Shown piece by piece: positions 7,999 through 15,336 of a DNA stretch of 22,824 nucleotides (within the stretch, counting starts at the first letter, position 1; every line of letters begins with the position of its first letter). Where the stretch lies: positions 1-22,824 of the forward strand of contig JAQCNN010000038.1 in assembly GCA_028275005.1 (NCBI GenBank), in the 5' to 3' direction. The DNA comes from Salinirussus sp. (GTDB lineage: Archaea; Halobacteriota; Halobacteria; Halobacteriales; Haloarculaceae). Both the position numbers and the translations under genes were made by a program. The notes under the pieces were generated by a model that had not been told where the DNA came from, ran no database searches, and was given only the letters and a program-made list of their open reading frames with translations.

Positions 7999-8325
7999 AT
8001 GGTCCAGTTCTGTGACGAGTGTGGCTCGATGATGCACACCGACGGCGACGAGATGGTCTGTTCCGGCTGCGGGGAGCGGGTGACCCGTGACGAGGAGCGG
8101 GCGGCGGCTTTCGTCTCCACCGACGAGCAAAGCGGCGAGGACCTGATCGAGACGGAGGAGGGGGCGAACTTCGAGGGCAAACCCACCTCGGAGGACGTGA
8201 CGTGTGCGGACTGTGGCCACGGCGTGGCGTGGTACACGATCAAACAGACCGGGTCCGCCGACGAGCCACCGACCAGATTCTTCAAGTGCAAAGCCTGCGG
8301 CAACCGCTGGCGGGAGTACAGCTAA
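7999..8325 (+). CDS. Transcription factor S (TFIIS/RPB9-like)
   Basis: The 108-residue protein has two zinc ribbons. The N-terminal one uses C5, C8, C21 and C24 (CDECGS...CSGCG), and the C-terminal one C69, C72, C97 and C100. Between the second pair lies the invariant acidic loop (SADEPPTRFFKC), with Asp88-Glu89. In archaeal TFS this hairpin enters the RNA polymerase secondary channel and stimulates cleavage of backtracked RNA. The length is typical of the family. Haloarchaea may have more than one TFS-like protein, so which paralogue this is cannot be told. A 78-bp palindromic element starts at the base after its TAA stop. Confidence 0.93.
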   Translation: MVQFCDECGSMMHTDGDEMVCSGCGERVTRDEERAAAFVSTDEQSGEDLIETEEGANFEGKPTSEDVTCADCGHGVAWYTIKQTGSADEPPTRFFKCKACGNRWREYS

Positions 8326-8403
8326 TACTGCCGGACGTAAGCCATTCAAGAACTTCGCCACCCCGGGGTGGCGAATCTATTTATAAAGTTACGTCCGACA
8401 GTG
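8326..8403 (+). repeat. 78-bp nested palindromic element, copy 1
   Basis: The outer arms are TACTGCCGGACGTAA (8326-8340) and TTACGTCCGACAGTG (8389-8403), complementary at 13 of 15 positions, one of the two exceptions being a T-G wobble. The inner perfect palindrome has arms TTCGCCACCCC and GGGGTGGCGAA, centred at 8364/8365. Between the stems are two unpaired 13-base segments. It begins right after the TAA of the TFS gene. It aligns without gaps with the copy at 15147-15224 (52 of 78 identical), and stem differences are compensated. It could be an RNA hairpin in the 3' UTR, a transcript end signal, or a small mobile repeat. Confidence 0.85.
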
Positions 8404-8725
8404 TAACACCTCCCGCGAGCGATGGCGGGAGCTCCTGAGCCGGCACGTCCAGTCTCCTGCGTTCTCGGCCCCCGGAGCCGCCGGTAGCCCTGGTCGCCGG
8501 ATTGTGAGACGAGCCTCGTCGCCGAGACCACAAAGGACGTTATCCAGGGCGTCAAACTGCACCAGCGTGTGGCGCGCGAAGCCCCGACAGACACCGGCCC
8601 GGAGTAACCGGCAGCGCCCGGGCTGCGCGCCCTCTCACCCGACCAATGACCCCGACACACAGACCACGACCGGAGTTCAACCCCGACGACCGACCGGCCG
8701 AGCCACCGAGGACGGTGGCGTGCCG
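8404..8725. other. 322-bp gene-free stretch
   Basis: A hairpin with arms CTCCCGC (8410-8416) and GCGGGAG (8425-8431) lies at the start and may help end transcription from the TFS gene. A frame of about 39 codons between an in-frame TAG near 8486 and a TAA at 8605-8607 (it includes SLVAETTKDVIQGVKLHQ) has GC-rich third positions and could be a decayed gene fragment, but it has no start codon and no family I recognise. I see no clear TATA box before the gene at 8726. Confidence 0.4.
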
Positions 8726-9145
8726 ATGAGGGACCTCGAACTCGTCGTCGACGGCGAGGTCCTCACCGCGACACTGTTACCCGAGGAGGCACCCGAGTCC
8801 GTCGCCGCAGTCCGGGAGTTCCTGCCGCTGTCCTCCGAGCTGATGCACGTCCGCTGGAGCGGCCACGCGACCTGGGTCAATATCGACGAACTCGACCTGC
8901 CGGAGTTGCCCCGGGAGAACCACACCGTCTACCCCTCCTACGGCGACCTGCTGCTGTATCCCGGCTACCGCAACGAACAGGAGATGCTCGTCCCGTGTGG
9001 CCCGACCTGTTTCAAGAGTCCCGCGGGCGAACTCGCCGGCAACCACTTTGCGACACTCGACACCGACCGTGACCGACTCGCCGAACTCGAGGAGCGGACA
9101 CTCCGGGACGGTGTCCTCGACGTGACGGTACGGCTATCCGAGTGA
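8726..9145 (+). CDS. DUF3830-like (cyclophilin-fold) protein
   Basis: The 139-residue protein has the features I associate with DUF3830: MRDLELVVDGEVLTATLL at the start, a YPSYGDLLLYPG segment in the middle and SPAGELAGNHFATL towards the end. Members are predicted to have a cyclophilin-like beta-barrel and often sit near hydantoinase-type genes, as here, where hyuB converges 21 bp downstream. The biochemical role is unknown; a ligand-binding or auxiliary role in the same pathway is an inference. The ATG at 8726 is used; an in-frame GTG two codons upstream (8720) is possible. The frame upstream of that is unlike the family. Confidence 0.65.
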   Translation: MRDLELVVDGEVLTATLLPEEAPESVAAVREFLPLSSELMHVRWSGHATWVNIDELDLPELPRENHTVYPSYGDLLLYPGYRNEQEMLVPCGPTCFKSPAGELAGNHFATLDTDRDRLAELEERTLRDGVLDVTVRLSE

Positions 9146-9166
9146 CCGCTGGCCCCGGGGGTGTCC

Positions 9167-10987
9167 TCAGTCGCCGCGCCGGTCGGCGGTCGCGGTCGCG
9201 TCGACCCCGAGGTCCTCGGTCAGGACGACCCCGTAGACCGTCTCGGCGCGCTCGCGGCTGACGAGGCCGTCACGGACGTCCTCCGCGACGGCCGCCGGGT
9301 CGCGCTGCTCGGGGTCGCCCCAGCCGCCGCCGGACGGGCCGACTGTCCGGAGTGACTGGCCCTCGGCCATGCTCTTGTTCGACATCTTCGAGCGTGGTGT
9401 GTCCGCGTCGATCTCGCCTTCGACGGCGACCGCGCCGGGCGTTCCGTCGTGCCCGCCGTCGAAGCCCCACGGCGGGTACTTGCTGCCGTCACCCTCGATG
9501 GAGACCCGGCCCGGGGTCTGAAACTCCATCTCGCGGACCGCACCGATACCGCCGCGTTGCTGTCCCGCCCCCTCGCTGTCCTCGCGGAGTTCGTAGCGGC
9601 TGACCTGGAGGGGATAGTGACTCTCGATGTCCTCGATGGGGTTGTTGCGCGTGTTGGCGTAGAGTGTGTCGGTCGCGTCGAGCCCGTCCTTCCCTGGGCG
9701 TGCGCCGTAGCTCCCAGAGGTGATGTCCATGTACACCCAGTACTCGTCGTCGTCGGTCATCCCGCTGTAGGTACAGATCTTCAGGTTCCCGATGCCGGCA
9801 CAGGTCCGCTCGGGGACGACGTCGGCGAGCGCCTGCATCGTGAGGTCGGCCAGCCGGTTTCCCGGACAGAACCGGGCGATAGTCGGCGCGGGAAACCGCG
9901 GGTTGGCGATGCTCCCCTCGGGTGCGTGGACGTGCACCGGACGGGTGATCCCGTGGTTCTGTGGGACCAACTCGACGGTCTCCGTGTCGAGGAGTGTCGA
10001 CCGGATGACCAGCAGGACCGCCGGCACGACCGTCCCCTCGAAAGGCATGTTGATCGGCCGTCCGTCGACCTGGTCGGCACACCGCGAGAGGTCCACCCGA
10101 ACGTCCGAGCCGTCGACCTCCAAGTCGACGGCGAGGAAGACGTCCCTTTCGGCGTCGTCCTCGGAGGCCAGGTAGCCGTCGATGTACCCCTCGGCCGAGT
10201 ACGTCCCGTCGGGCAGGTCCGCGACCTCCTGGCGGAGCATCCGCTCGGAGTAGTCCATCATCGCCTGTCCGGCCAGCTTGACGGTGTCGTGGCCGAACTC
10301 CGCAAACAGGTCCTGGAGCCGGTCGGAACCGACCCTGGCGGCGGATATCTGTGCCTCGATATCCCCCATCACCATGTCCGGGACGCGGATGTTGTCCTCG
10401 ATGAGCTGCCAGGCGGTCTCGTTGCGCTGGCCGCCCTCGACGATCTTCACCGCGTCGAGCCTGACGGACTCGCTGTAAGCGTCGACGGTGTCGATGATGC
10501 AGGTCCCAGGTTTGTCGGCCCCGACGTCGAGGTGGTGAGCGGTCGTGACCGAGAACGCAGTGAGGTCACCCTCGTGGAACACGGGGACGACGACGGCAAA
10601 GTCTGGCGCGTGACTCGCCCCGTAGTACGGGTCGTTGTGGAGCACCACGTCGCCCTCCCTGAACACGTCGCCACGCTCCTCGAACAGTTCGACGACACCA
10701 CGGACGTACGCCGGAATCGGCCCCATCTGGAGTGGGGTGCTGTCGGTCTCGGCGATCTGACGGGCCTGCTCGTCCAGCAGCGCACACCCGAAGTCCTCGG
10801 ACTCGCGGATGATCGAGGAGTATGAGGTCCGGGTGAGCTTGTGTCCCATCTCGTCGCAGACGTTGACGAGACTCCCACCGATGACCCGCTGTTGCACCGG
10901 GTCGACCCGGTCCTCGGGGTCGTCAACGTCGACGAGAGGGGTGGTCTGTTCACGGACAGTGTCGTCTGTGTCGGTCGTCTTGCTCAT
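9167..10987 (-). CDS. hyuB: Hydantoinase B / oxoprolinase B-type subunit
   Basis: The 606-residue protein matches HyuB (N-methylhydantoinase/5-oxoprolinase beta subunit). Family segments are the early helix with RTSYSSIIRESEDFGCALLD, then GDVVLHNDPYYGASHAPDF, TAHHLDVGADKPG, NPRFPAPTIARFCPGNRLAD and the C-terminal GPSGGGWGDP. With HyuA it forms ATP-dependent ring-opening enzymes acting on hydantoins, 5-oxoproline or acetone-type substrates; the substrate cannot be deduced. The ATG at 10987 is 5 bp after the hyuA stop. A GTG at 10996, overlapping that stop as GTGA, is an alternative adding three residues (MIH). It is co-transcribed with hyuA. Confidence 0.9.
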   Translation of the reverse strand: MSKTTDTDDTVREQTTPLVDVDDPEDRVDPVQQRVIGGSLVNVCDEMGHKLTRTSYSSIIRESEDFGCALLDEQARQIAETDSTPLQMGPIPAYVRGVVELFEERGDVFREGDVVLHNDPYYGASHAPDFAVVVPVFHEGDLTAFSVTTAHHLDVGADKPGTCIIDTVDAYSESVRLDAVKIVEGGQRNETAWQLIEDNIRVPDMVMGDIEAQISAARVGSDRLQDLFAEFGHDTVKLAGQAMMDYSERMLRQEVADLPDGTYSAEGYIDGYLASEDDAERDVFLAVDLEVDGSDVRVDLSRCADQVDGRPINMPFEGTVVPAVLLVIRSTLLDTETVELVPQNHGITRPVHVHAPEGSIANPRFPAPTIARFCPGNRLADLTMQALADVVPERTCAGIGNLKICTYSGMTDDDEYWVYMDITSGSYGARPGKDGLDATDTLYANTRNNPIEDIESHYPLQVSRYELREDSEGAGQQRGGIGAVREMEFQTPGRVSIEGDGSKYPPWGFDGGHDGTPGAVAVEGEIDADTPRSKMSNKSMAEGQSLRTVGPSGGGWGDPEQRDPAAVAEDVRDGLVSRERAETVYGVVLTEDLGVDATATADRRGD

Positions 10988-10992
10988 ATGTA

Positions 10993-13074
10993 TCACTTCC
11001 TGGTGAGTTCGATGTCGCCGTACTCCTGCACCGCCGCCCGGAAGTCCGGCGGGACGACGATGGTCGAGTCCTTCTCCCCGACGATGACCGGCCCGTCGAG
11101 GGTGTGCCCGCTCCTGAGGTCGGTGCGGTCGTAGAACGGTGTCTCGTGGGTACGGACCTCCCCGTCGACACTGAACTGGACGTCCTCGCTCGCGAGGACG
11201 TGTTCCTCGGCCGGTGTCGCCCTCTCCGGGAGCGCCAGGCGGTCGGCAGAGGGCATCTCGCCGTACCCGGTAACGCGCTCGTTGACCACCTCGACGGCGT
11301 TGTCCTCGAAGTTGTGGCCGAACTCGGCCGCGTGGGCGCGGTCGAACCGCTCGCGGATGGTCGACAGCGAGTCGAGGTCGCCGTCACTGCCGACCGGGAC
11401 GGTCACCTCGTAGCCCTGGCCCTCGTACCGGCAGTCGGCGGTCATCTCGACGGTCACGCGCTCGGGGTCGACGCCGTCGGCGCGCAACTGCTCGCGGGCG
11501 GCCGTCACGAGGTCCTCGTAGGTTGCCGCCATCGCCTCGCTGTCGGCCGCCGACAGGAGCGTGAACTCCGTGTTGATGTAGTCGTACTGGAGGTCGGTCG
11601 TCGAGAGCCCGACGGCCGAGAGCACACCCGGGTTCCGCGGGATGAGTGTCCGCTCGACGCCGAGTTCGCGGGCCAGGTCCGCGGCGTGCAGTGGCCCGGC
11701 GCCACCAAAGGCCACGAGCGTGAACGTCCCGGGGTCCCGCCCCTTCTGGACCGTCTTTGCCCGGATTGCATTTGCCATGTTGTTGTTGACGATGTCGAGG
11801 ATACCCAGTGCGGCCGTGACCGTGTCCATCCCCAGCGGGTCGGCGATGTCGGCGGCGATTGCCGACCGTGCACCCGCCGTGTCGAGTTCCATCTCGCCGC
11901 CGAGAAAGAACTCCTCGCGAATCCGCCCGAGCGCGACGTGTGCGTCCGTGACCGTCGCGTCGGTCCCGCCGCGGCCGTAGGAGACCGGGCCTGGCACCGC
12001 GCCGGCCGACTGTGGCCCGACGCGGAACGCCCCGCCCTGGTCGACGTACGCGATAGACCCCCCGCCAGCGCCGATCGTCTCGATGTCGATCATCGGTGCC
12101 ATCACCGGGTAGCCGCCGATCGACGTCTCCCTGACGTTTGCCTCGACGATCTCACCGGCGTCGATGATCCCGATGTCCGCGCTCGTCCCGCCGACGTCCA
12201 AGGTGATCGTGTTGTTCGCCCCCTCGTCGGCGGTGTCGGCGCCGCTGCGCCACTTCCCACCGAGGACGCCGGCCGCGGGCCCGGAGAACAGCAGCGAAAC
12301 CGGCTTCTCCACGACGAGTTCCTCGGTAGCGATGCCGCCGTTGGACTGCATGACGTGGAGTTCGGCGTCGACGCCAGCCGCCACGAGCTCCTCCTTGAAC
12401 CGGGAGATGTAGTCGGCTACCCGCGGGCCGATGAACGCGTTCATCGCCGTCGTGGTGAACCGCTCGAACTCGCGGAACTGCGGGTACACCTCGCTCGACG
12501 CCGTCACGTACGTCTCGGGGCAGACCGCCTCCACGACCTCCTTTGCCCGCTGCTCGTGGGTGTCGTCGAGGTAGGAAAACAGAAAGCAGACCGCAATCGC
12601 CTCGACGCCGTCGCCCCGCAGTTCCGTTGCCGCCTCCCGGACGGCGGCCTCGTCGAGCGGTGTCTCGACCGTCCCCGTCGCGGTGAGTCGCTCCGGGACC
12701 GTCTTCCGGTAGCGGCGCTCGACGAGTGGTCGATTCTGCCAGGGAATATCCTGTTGGACCGAGTAGTTCTGTGGCCGCTGGTGTCGGCCGATGTGTGTGA
12801 CGTCACGGTAGTTCTCCGTCGTGATCATCCCCGTGGTGACGCCCTCGTGTTCCAGCACGGCGTTCGTCGCAATCGTCGTCCCGTGAAGCACGTAGTCGAT
12901 CGCAGCGGGGGCCGTCCCAGTCATCTCACAGAGCTCACTGACGCCCGTCACCACCCCTTCGGCGGGGTCCTCCGGCGTCGTGCTCACCTTGTGTATCGTC
13001 TGCTCGTTCGCAACGTCGTCGACGAGGTACAGGTCGGTGAACGTGCCACCGATATCTGTCCCGAGTATCTTCAT
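10993..13074 (-). CDS. hyuA: Hydantoinase A / oxoprolinase A-type subunit
   Basis: The 693-residue protein is a full-length HyuA, an ASKHA (actin-like) ATPase subunit. The N-terminal phosphate loop GTDIGGTFTDLYLVD (about 5-19), the second nucleotide motif TLDVGGTSADIGI, the MQSNGG segment, IETIGAGGGSIAYVD and VAFGGAGPLHAADLA are all intact. The subunit couples ATP hydrolysis to opening of a cyclic amide together with HyuB, encoded immediately downstream. A TATA-like CTATAAT lies 27-33 bp before the ATG, with a 15-bp pseudo-palindrome touching it. The divergent neighbour is a racemase of the hydantoin/Asp/Glu family, which argues for a chiral hydantoin- or oxoproline-like substrate. Confidence 0.92.
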   Translation of the reverse strand: MKILGTDIGGTFTDLYLVDDVANEQTIHKVSTTPEDPAEGVVTGVSELCEMTGTAPAAIDYVLHGTTIATNAVLEHEGVTTGMITTENYRDVTHIGRHQRPQNYSVQQDIPWQNRPLVERRYRKTVPERLTATGTVETPLDEAAVREAATELRGDGVEAIAVCFLFSYLDDTHEQRAKEVVEAVCPETYVTASSEVYPQFREFERFTTTAMNAFIGPRVADYISRFKEELVAAGVDAELHVMQSNGGIATEELVVEKPVSLLFSGPAAGVLGGKWRSGADTADEGANNTITLDVGGTSADIGIIDAGEIVEANVRETSIGGYPVMAPMIDIETIGAGGGSIAYVDQGGAFRVGPQSAGAVPGPVSYGRGGTDATVTDAHVALGRIREEFFLGGEMELDTAGARSAIAADIADPLGMDTVTAALGILDIVNNNMANAIRAKTVQKGRDPGTFTLVAFGGAGPLHAADLARELGVERTLIPRNPGVLSAVGLSTTDLQYDYINTEFTLLSAADSEAMAATYEDLVTAAREQLRADGVDPERVTVEMTADCRYEGQGYEVTVPVGSDGDLDSLSTIRERFDRAHAAEFGHNFEDNAVEVVNERVTGYGEMPSADRLALPERATPAEEHVLASEDVQFSVDGEVRTHETPFYDRTDLRSGHTLDGPVIVGEKDSTIVVPPDFRAAVQEYGDIELTRK

Positions 13075-13100
13075 CGGCTCTCACCTACCCTCCTGAAAGC

Positions 13101-13122
13101 ATTATAGTTGCGGTAACTGCAA
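13101..13122 (-). promoter_or_regulatory. hyuAB promoter with adjoining pseudo-palindrome
   Basis: CTATAAT (13101-13107, minus strand) is at leaderless spacing from the hyuA ATG. Directly upstream, 13108-13122 (plus strand TTGCGGTAACTGCAA) is a 15-bp pseudo-palindrome with 12 of 15 positions symmetric. It occupies the BRE side of the box, a good place for a regulator to block or recruit TFB. Confidence 0.5.
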
Positions 13123-13244
13123 TCGCGTCCAGCCCGCCAGACCACTCCGACGCCCACGCTCACCGGCGAATCCGGTATAGCCGCACAGTGTGACGCACGC
13201 AGGGGTGCCCCGCGGGGAACCGTTATTGTGGGTGGAGCTAATAC

Positions 13245-13256
13245 GTGACACGTCAC
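13245..13256 (+). promoter_or_regulatory. Inverted repeat GTGAC-AC-GTCAC upstream of the racemase
   Basis: Five-base arms separated by two bases end 4 bp before the ATG at 13261. A site here could act on transcription or on translation start. No good TATA box is seen 25-30 bp upstream; GTTATTG near 13222 is about 33-39 bp away. Confidence 0.3.
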
Positions 13257-13260
13257 ACAG

Positions 13261-14043
13261 ATGTCAGTCCGTATCAAAGCGATCAACCCGAACACCACGC
13301 CCGAGATGACCGAGAACATCGGTCGACAGGTCCGGCGGTACACCAGCAACGACGTCGAAGTCGAAGCCGTCTCGCCCGAGCGGGGCCCCGAGAGTATCGA
13401 GTCGTACTACGACGACTTTCTGGCCGTCCCGGGCGTGCTCGAGGAGATTATGACCGCAGAGCCCGAGGTCGACGCCTTCATCAACGCCTGCTGGGGCGAC
13501 CCTGGTATCGACGCCTGCCGCGAGGTGACAGCCAAACCTGTCGTCGGCATCGCCGAGGCCTCGATGTACGTTGCGAACATGCTCGGCGCGGAGTTCTCGG
13601 TCGCGACCATCCTGCCACGTGCCCGGGATTTCATCGAGGAACGGGTCCACACGACGGGGCTGTGGGGGCAGTGTGCCTCCGTCCGGTGTACGGACCTCAC
13701 GGTCGTCGAGACCGAGGAGACCCGCGAGGCAGCCACCGAGGCGCTGTACGACGCCGCCGAGCGCGCGGTCGAGGAGGACGGTGCCGAGGTGGTCTGTCTG
13801 GGCTGTGCCGGCATGGGCGGTCTCGACGAGCCCCTCGAAGCGCGACTCCCCGTGCCGGTCATCGACAGTGTCGCGGCAGCCGGTGTCATCACCGAGGGGA
13901 TGGTCCGGCTCGGCAAAGCCACGAGTAAGGTGATGACCTACAAACAGCCCGAGTCCAAACGAATCGACGGCTACCCCGACCTGTTCCAGTTTGGCACGAC
14001 CGAGTCCGGCAGTGAGCAGGACACAGCCGCGGACGACGACTGA
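13261..14043 (+). CDS. Asp/Glu/hydantoin racemase family protein
   Basis: The 260-residue protein begins with MSVRIKAINPNTTPEMT, the usual start of hydantoin racemases. It keeps the two facing catalytic cysteines: Cys77 in NACWGDPG and Cys182 in CLGCAGMGG. These enzymes interconvert enantiomers of 5-substituted hydantoins or related compounds by two-base proton transfer without cofactor. Maleate isomerase-like and allantoin racemase activities belong to the same superfamily and cannot be excluded. It lies divergent from hyuAB with a 186-bp gap and would supply the correct enantiomer to that enzyme. The acidic C-terminal tail (EQDTAADDD) is typical of haloarchaea. Confidence 0.87.
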   Translation: MSVRIKAINPNTTPEMTENIGRQVRRYTSNDVEVEAVSPERGPESIESYYDDFLAVPGVLEEIMTAEPEVDAFINACWGDPGIDACREVTAKPVVGIAEASMYVANMLGAEFSVATILPRARDFIEERVHTTGLWGQCASVRCTDLTVVETEETREAATEALYDAAERAVEEDGAEVVCLGCAGMGGLDEPLEARLPVPVIDSVAAAGVITEGMVRLGKATSKVMTYKQPESKRIDGYPDLFQFGTTESGSEQDTAADDD

Positions 14044-14267
14044 GCGACCCAGCACCCGACGGTAGCGGCGTTTGCCACCCGGACCGGCCGCTCGACGGCT
14101 GGCTCGCCGGCACCTGTCTCTGCCGTCGGGCCGGGCTCGGAAACGGCCCAGATGTTCCGCGTGTCGGTCCGCGACGGCGCCACGCTGCCCGGCCACCCCA
14201 GGGGTTGTCGGAGTGTCAAACGACCGCTGTAGCTTCCTGAAAGCACTTTAGCCGAGGCCCGGAAGTC

Positions 14268-15146
14268 GTGACAGTGAGACGGCGACACCTGCTCGCGCTC
14301 TGTGGGGCCGGCCTCGCCGGCCTGGCGGGGTGTGCCTCCGACCAGCCGACCGACGACCCCTCCGGTGCCGGGCGGTCCGACGGGGTGGACAGCCCCGACG
14401 ACACCGCGACGACACCGGACCGGACCCCACCGGCCGGTTCGCTGGCGGCGTCGGTGCTGGCGCTCCAGCCCGCGGTCGTCACCCTCGCGACCCCGGACTC
14501 GCTCGGGGTCTCCGGCGAGCCCGACACACAGTATCTCTTTCTCTCGGTGGCGGTCACGGCCGGGGACCCACCACCCCGCTCCGCGCTCACCTTCCGGTTC
14601 GACGGCGACGAGTACGGCCCCCTCGAGACGGAGGAGCCGACGGCGTTCTGGCGGCGCTACCACGACGAGCCGAGTCGGTACGACGCCGACAGCGGCGAGG
14701 GGTGGGTCTGCTTCCCGCTGCCGGCGACCGGCGCGTCCGAGGGGGCCGGGCTTACCTGGTCGGGTAACGTCTGGGTCCCCCCACCGGGCGTCCGGGCGCG
14801 GCTGGCCGCCGAGTCGCCGTCGCTGTCGGTCTCGTGGTCGGTTCCGGGCTCGGTCGAGGCGGGTTCGGCGCCGGCAGTCAAAATCTCGGTCACCAACGAG
14901 GGCGAGCGCGCCGGCCGGTTCGTGGGGGCGCTGAACCGCTCGGGGCCACGGGTCGCGTACGCGCCCGCGGCCTCGGACTCCCGGCTGGTCCCGGCCGGCG
15001 GAACCGAGACCTGGACCCCCGAGACGGACACCCTTGGCGACGCGGGGGAGTGGTCGGAGACCGACGGTCCGACGGAGGCGACCTACCACCTGCACTGGCC
15101 CGGCAACCGGGCGCAACAGCGTATCGCGGTGCTACCGGCAGACTGA
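14268..15146 (+). CDS. Tat-exported lipoprotein of unknown function
   Basis: The 292-residue protein starts with VRRRHLLALCGAGLAGLAGC. The twin arginines, hydrophobic stretch and lipobox LAGC (Cys22) mark a Tat substrate anchored by a lipid, the usual haloarchaeal secretion style. A low-complexity D/P/T linker of about 35 residues follows. The mature part is rich in beta-strand-like segments, for example an acidic FRFDGDEYGPLE and then SVSWSVPGSVEAGS with VKISVTNEGERAGRFVGAL, reminiscent of an immunoglobulin-like or NEAT-less surface domain. I do not recognise a family. The start codon is GTG at 14268 (GTG at 14274 also possible), preceded by a TATA-like CTTTAG. A 78-bp palindromic element starts right after its TGA. 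Confidence 0.75.
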   Translation: MTVRRRHLLALCGAGLAGLAGCASDQPTDDPSGAGRSDGVDSPDDTATTPDRTPPAGSLAASVLALQPAVVTLATPDSLGVSGEPDTQYLFLSVAVTAGDPPPRSALTFRFDGDEYGPLETEEPTAFWRRYHDEPSRYDADSGEGWVCFPLPATGASEGAGLTWSGNVWVPPPGVRARLAAESPSLSVSWSVPGSVEAGSAPAVKISVTNEGERAGRFVGALNRSGPRVAYAPAASDSRLVPAGGTETWTPETDTLGDAGEWSETDGPTEATYHLHWPGNRAQQRIAVLPAD

Positions 15147-15224
15147 TACTGCTGGCTGTAACTGTTTGAAGCTACCCGCGACCCCGGGGTCGCGAAATTC
15201 TCTACAGACTTACAGCCGGCAGTA
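15147..15224 (+). repeat. 78-bp nested palindromic element, copy 2
   Basis: The outer arms are TACTGCTGGCTGTAA (15147-15161) and TTACAGCCGGCAGTA (15210-15224), complementary at 14 of 15 positions with the exception a T-G wobble. The inner perfect palindrome has arms CGCGACCCC and GGGGTCGCG. It has the same length and segment spacing as copy 1, and the outer-stem bases 10 and 11 and an inner-stem pair differ in compensated fashion. It starts at the base after the lipoprotein TGA. The outer symmetry extends into the stop codon: CTGATACTG on the left against CAGTATGAG on the right. Confidence 0.85.
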
Positions 15225-15336
15225 TGAGCGACGGGCGGTCGTGTGGTCGTGCCACGAACCGTCCGACTCCTCCCCCCAGGGGCGAGCGAGGTCCGGGTAC
15301 GAGCCCGCCCGAGACCACGACCCGCCCAGTGACGGG

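Noticed and set aside
8486..8607. Possible decayed gene fragment (contains TTKDVIQGVKLHQRV)
   Set aside because: Codon third positions look coding-like, but there is no start codon and no family match, so it is only described within the gene-free stretch.
9449..10825. A 458-codon open frame on the plus strand opposite hyuB
   Set aside because: Shadow frame; hyuB on the minus strand is complete and conserved.
11104..13107. A 667-codon open frame on the plus strand opposite hyuA
   Set aside because: Very GC-rich DNA leaves long open frames opposite real genes. Its translation is a low-complexity R/D/V/H mix with no family features, whereas hyuA on the other strand has every expected motif.
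13090..14250. Similar words TCCTGAAAGCAttatag (13091) and TCCTGAAAGCActttag (14235)
   Set aside because: They belong to promoters on opposite strands, so a common regulator reading them the same way is unlikely. A similarity of about 15 bases around A+T-rich boxes can arise by chance.
13971..15116. A 381-codon minus-strand frame across the 14044-14267 gap
   Set aside because: It runs antisense to the lipoprotein gene, which has a clear Tat signal and lipobox. The part in the gap has no family features.
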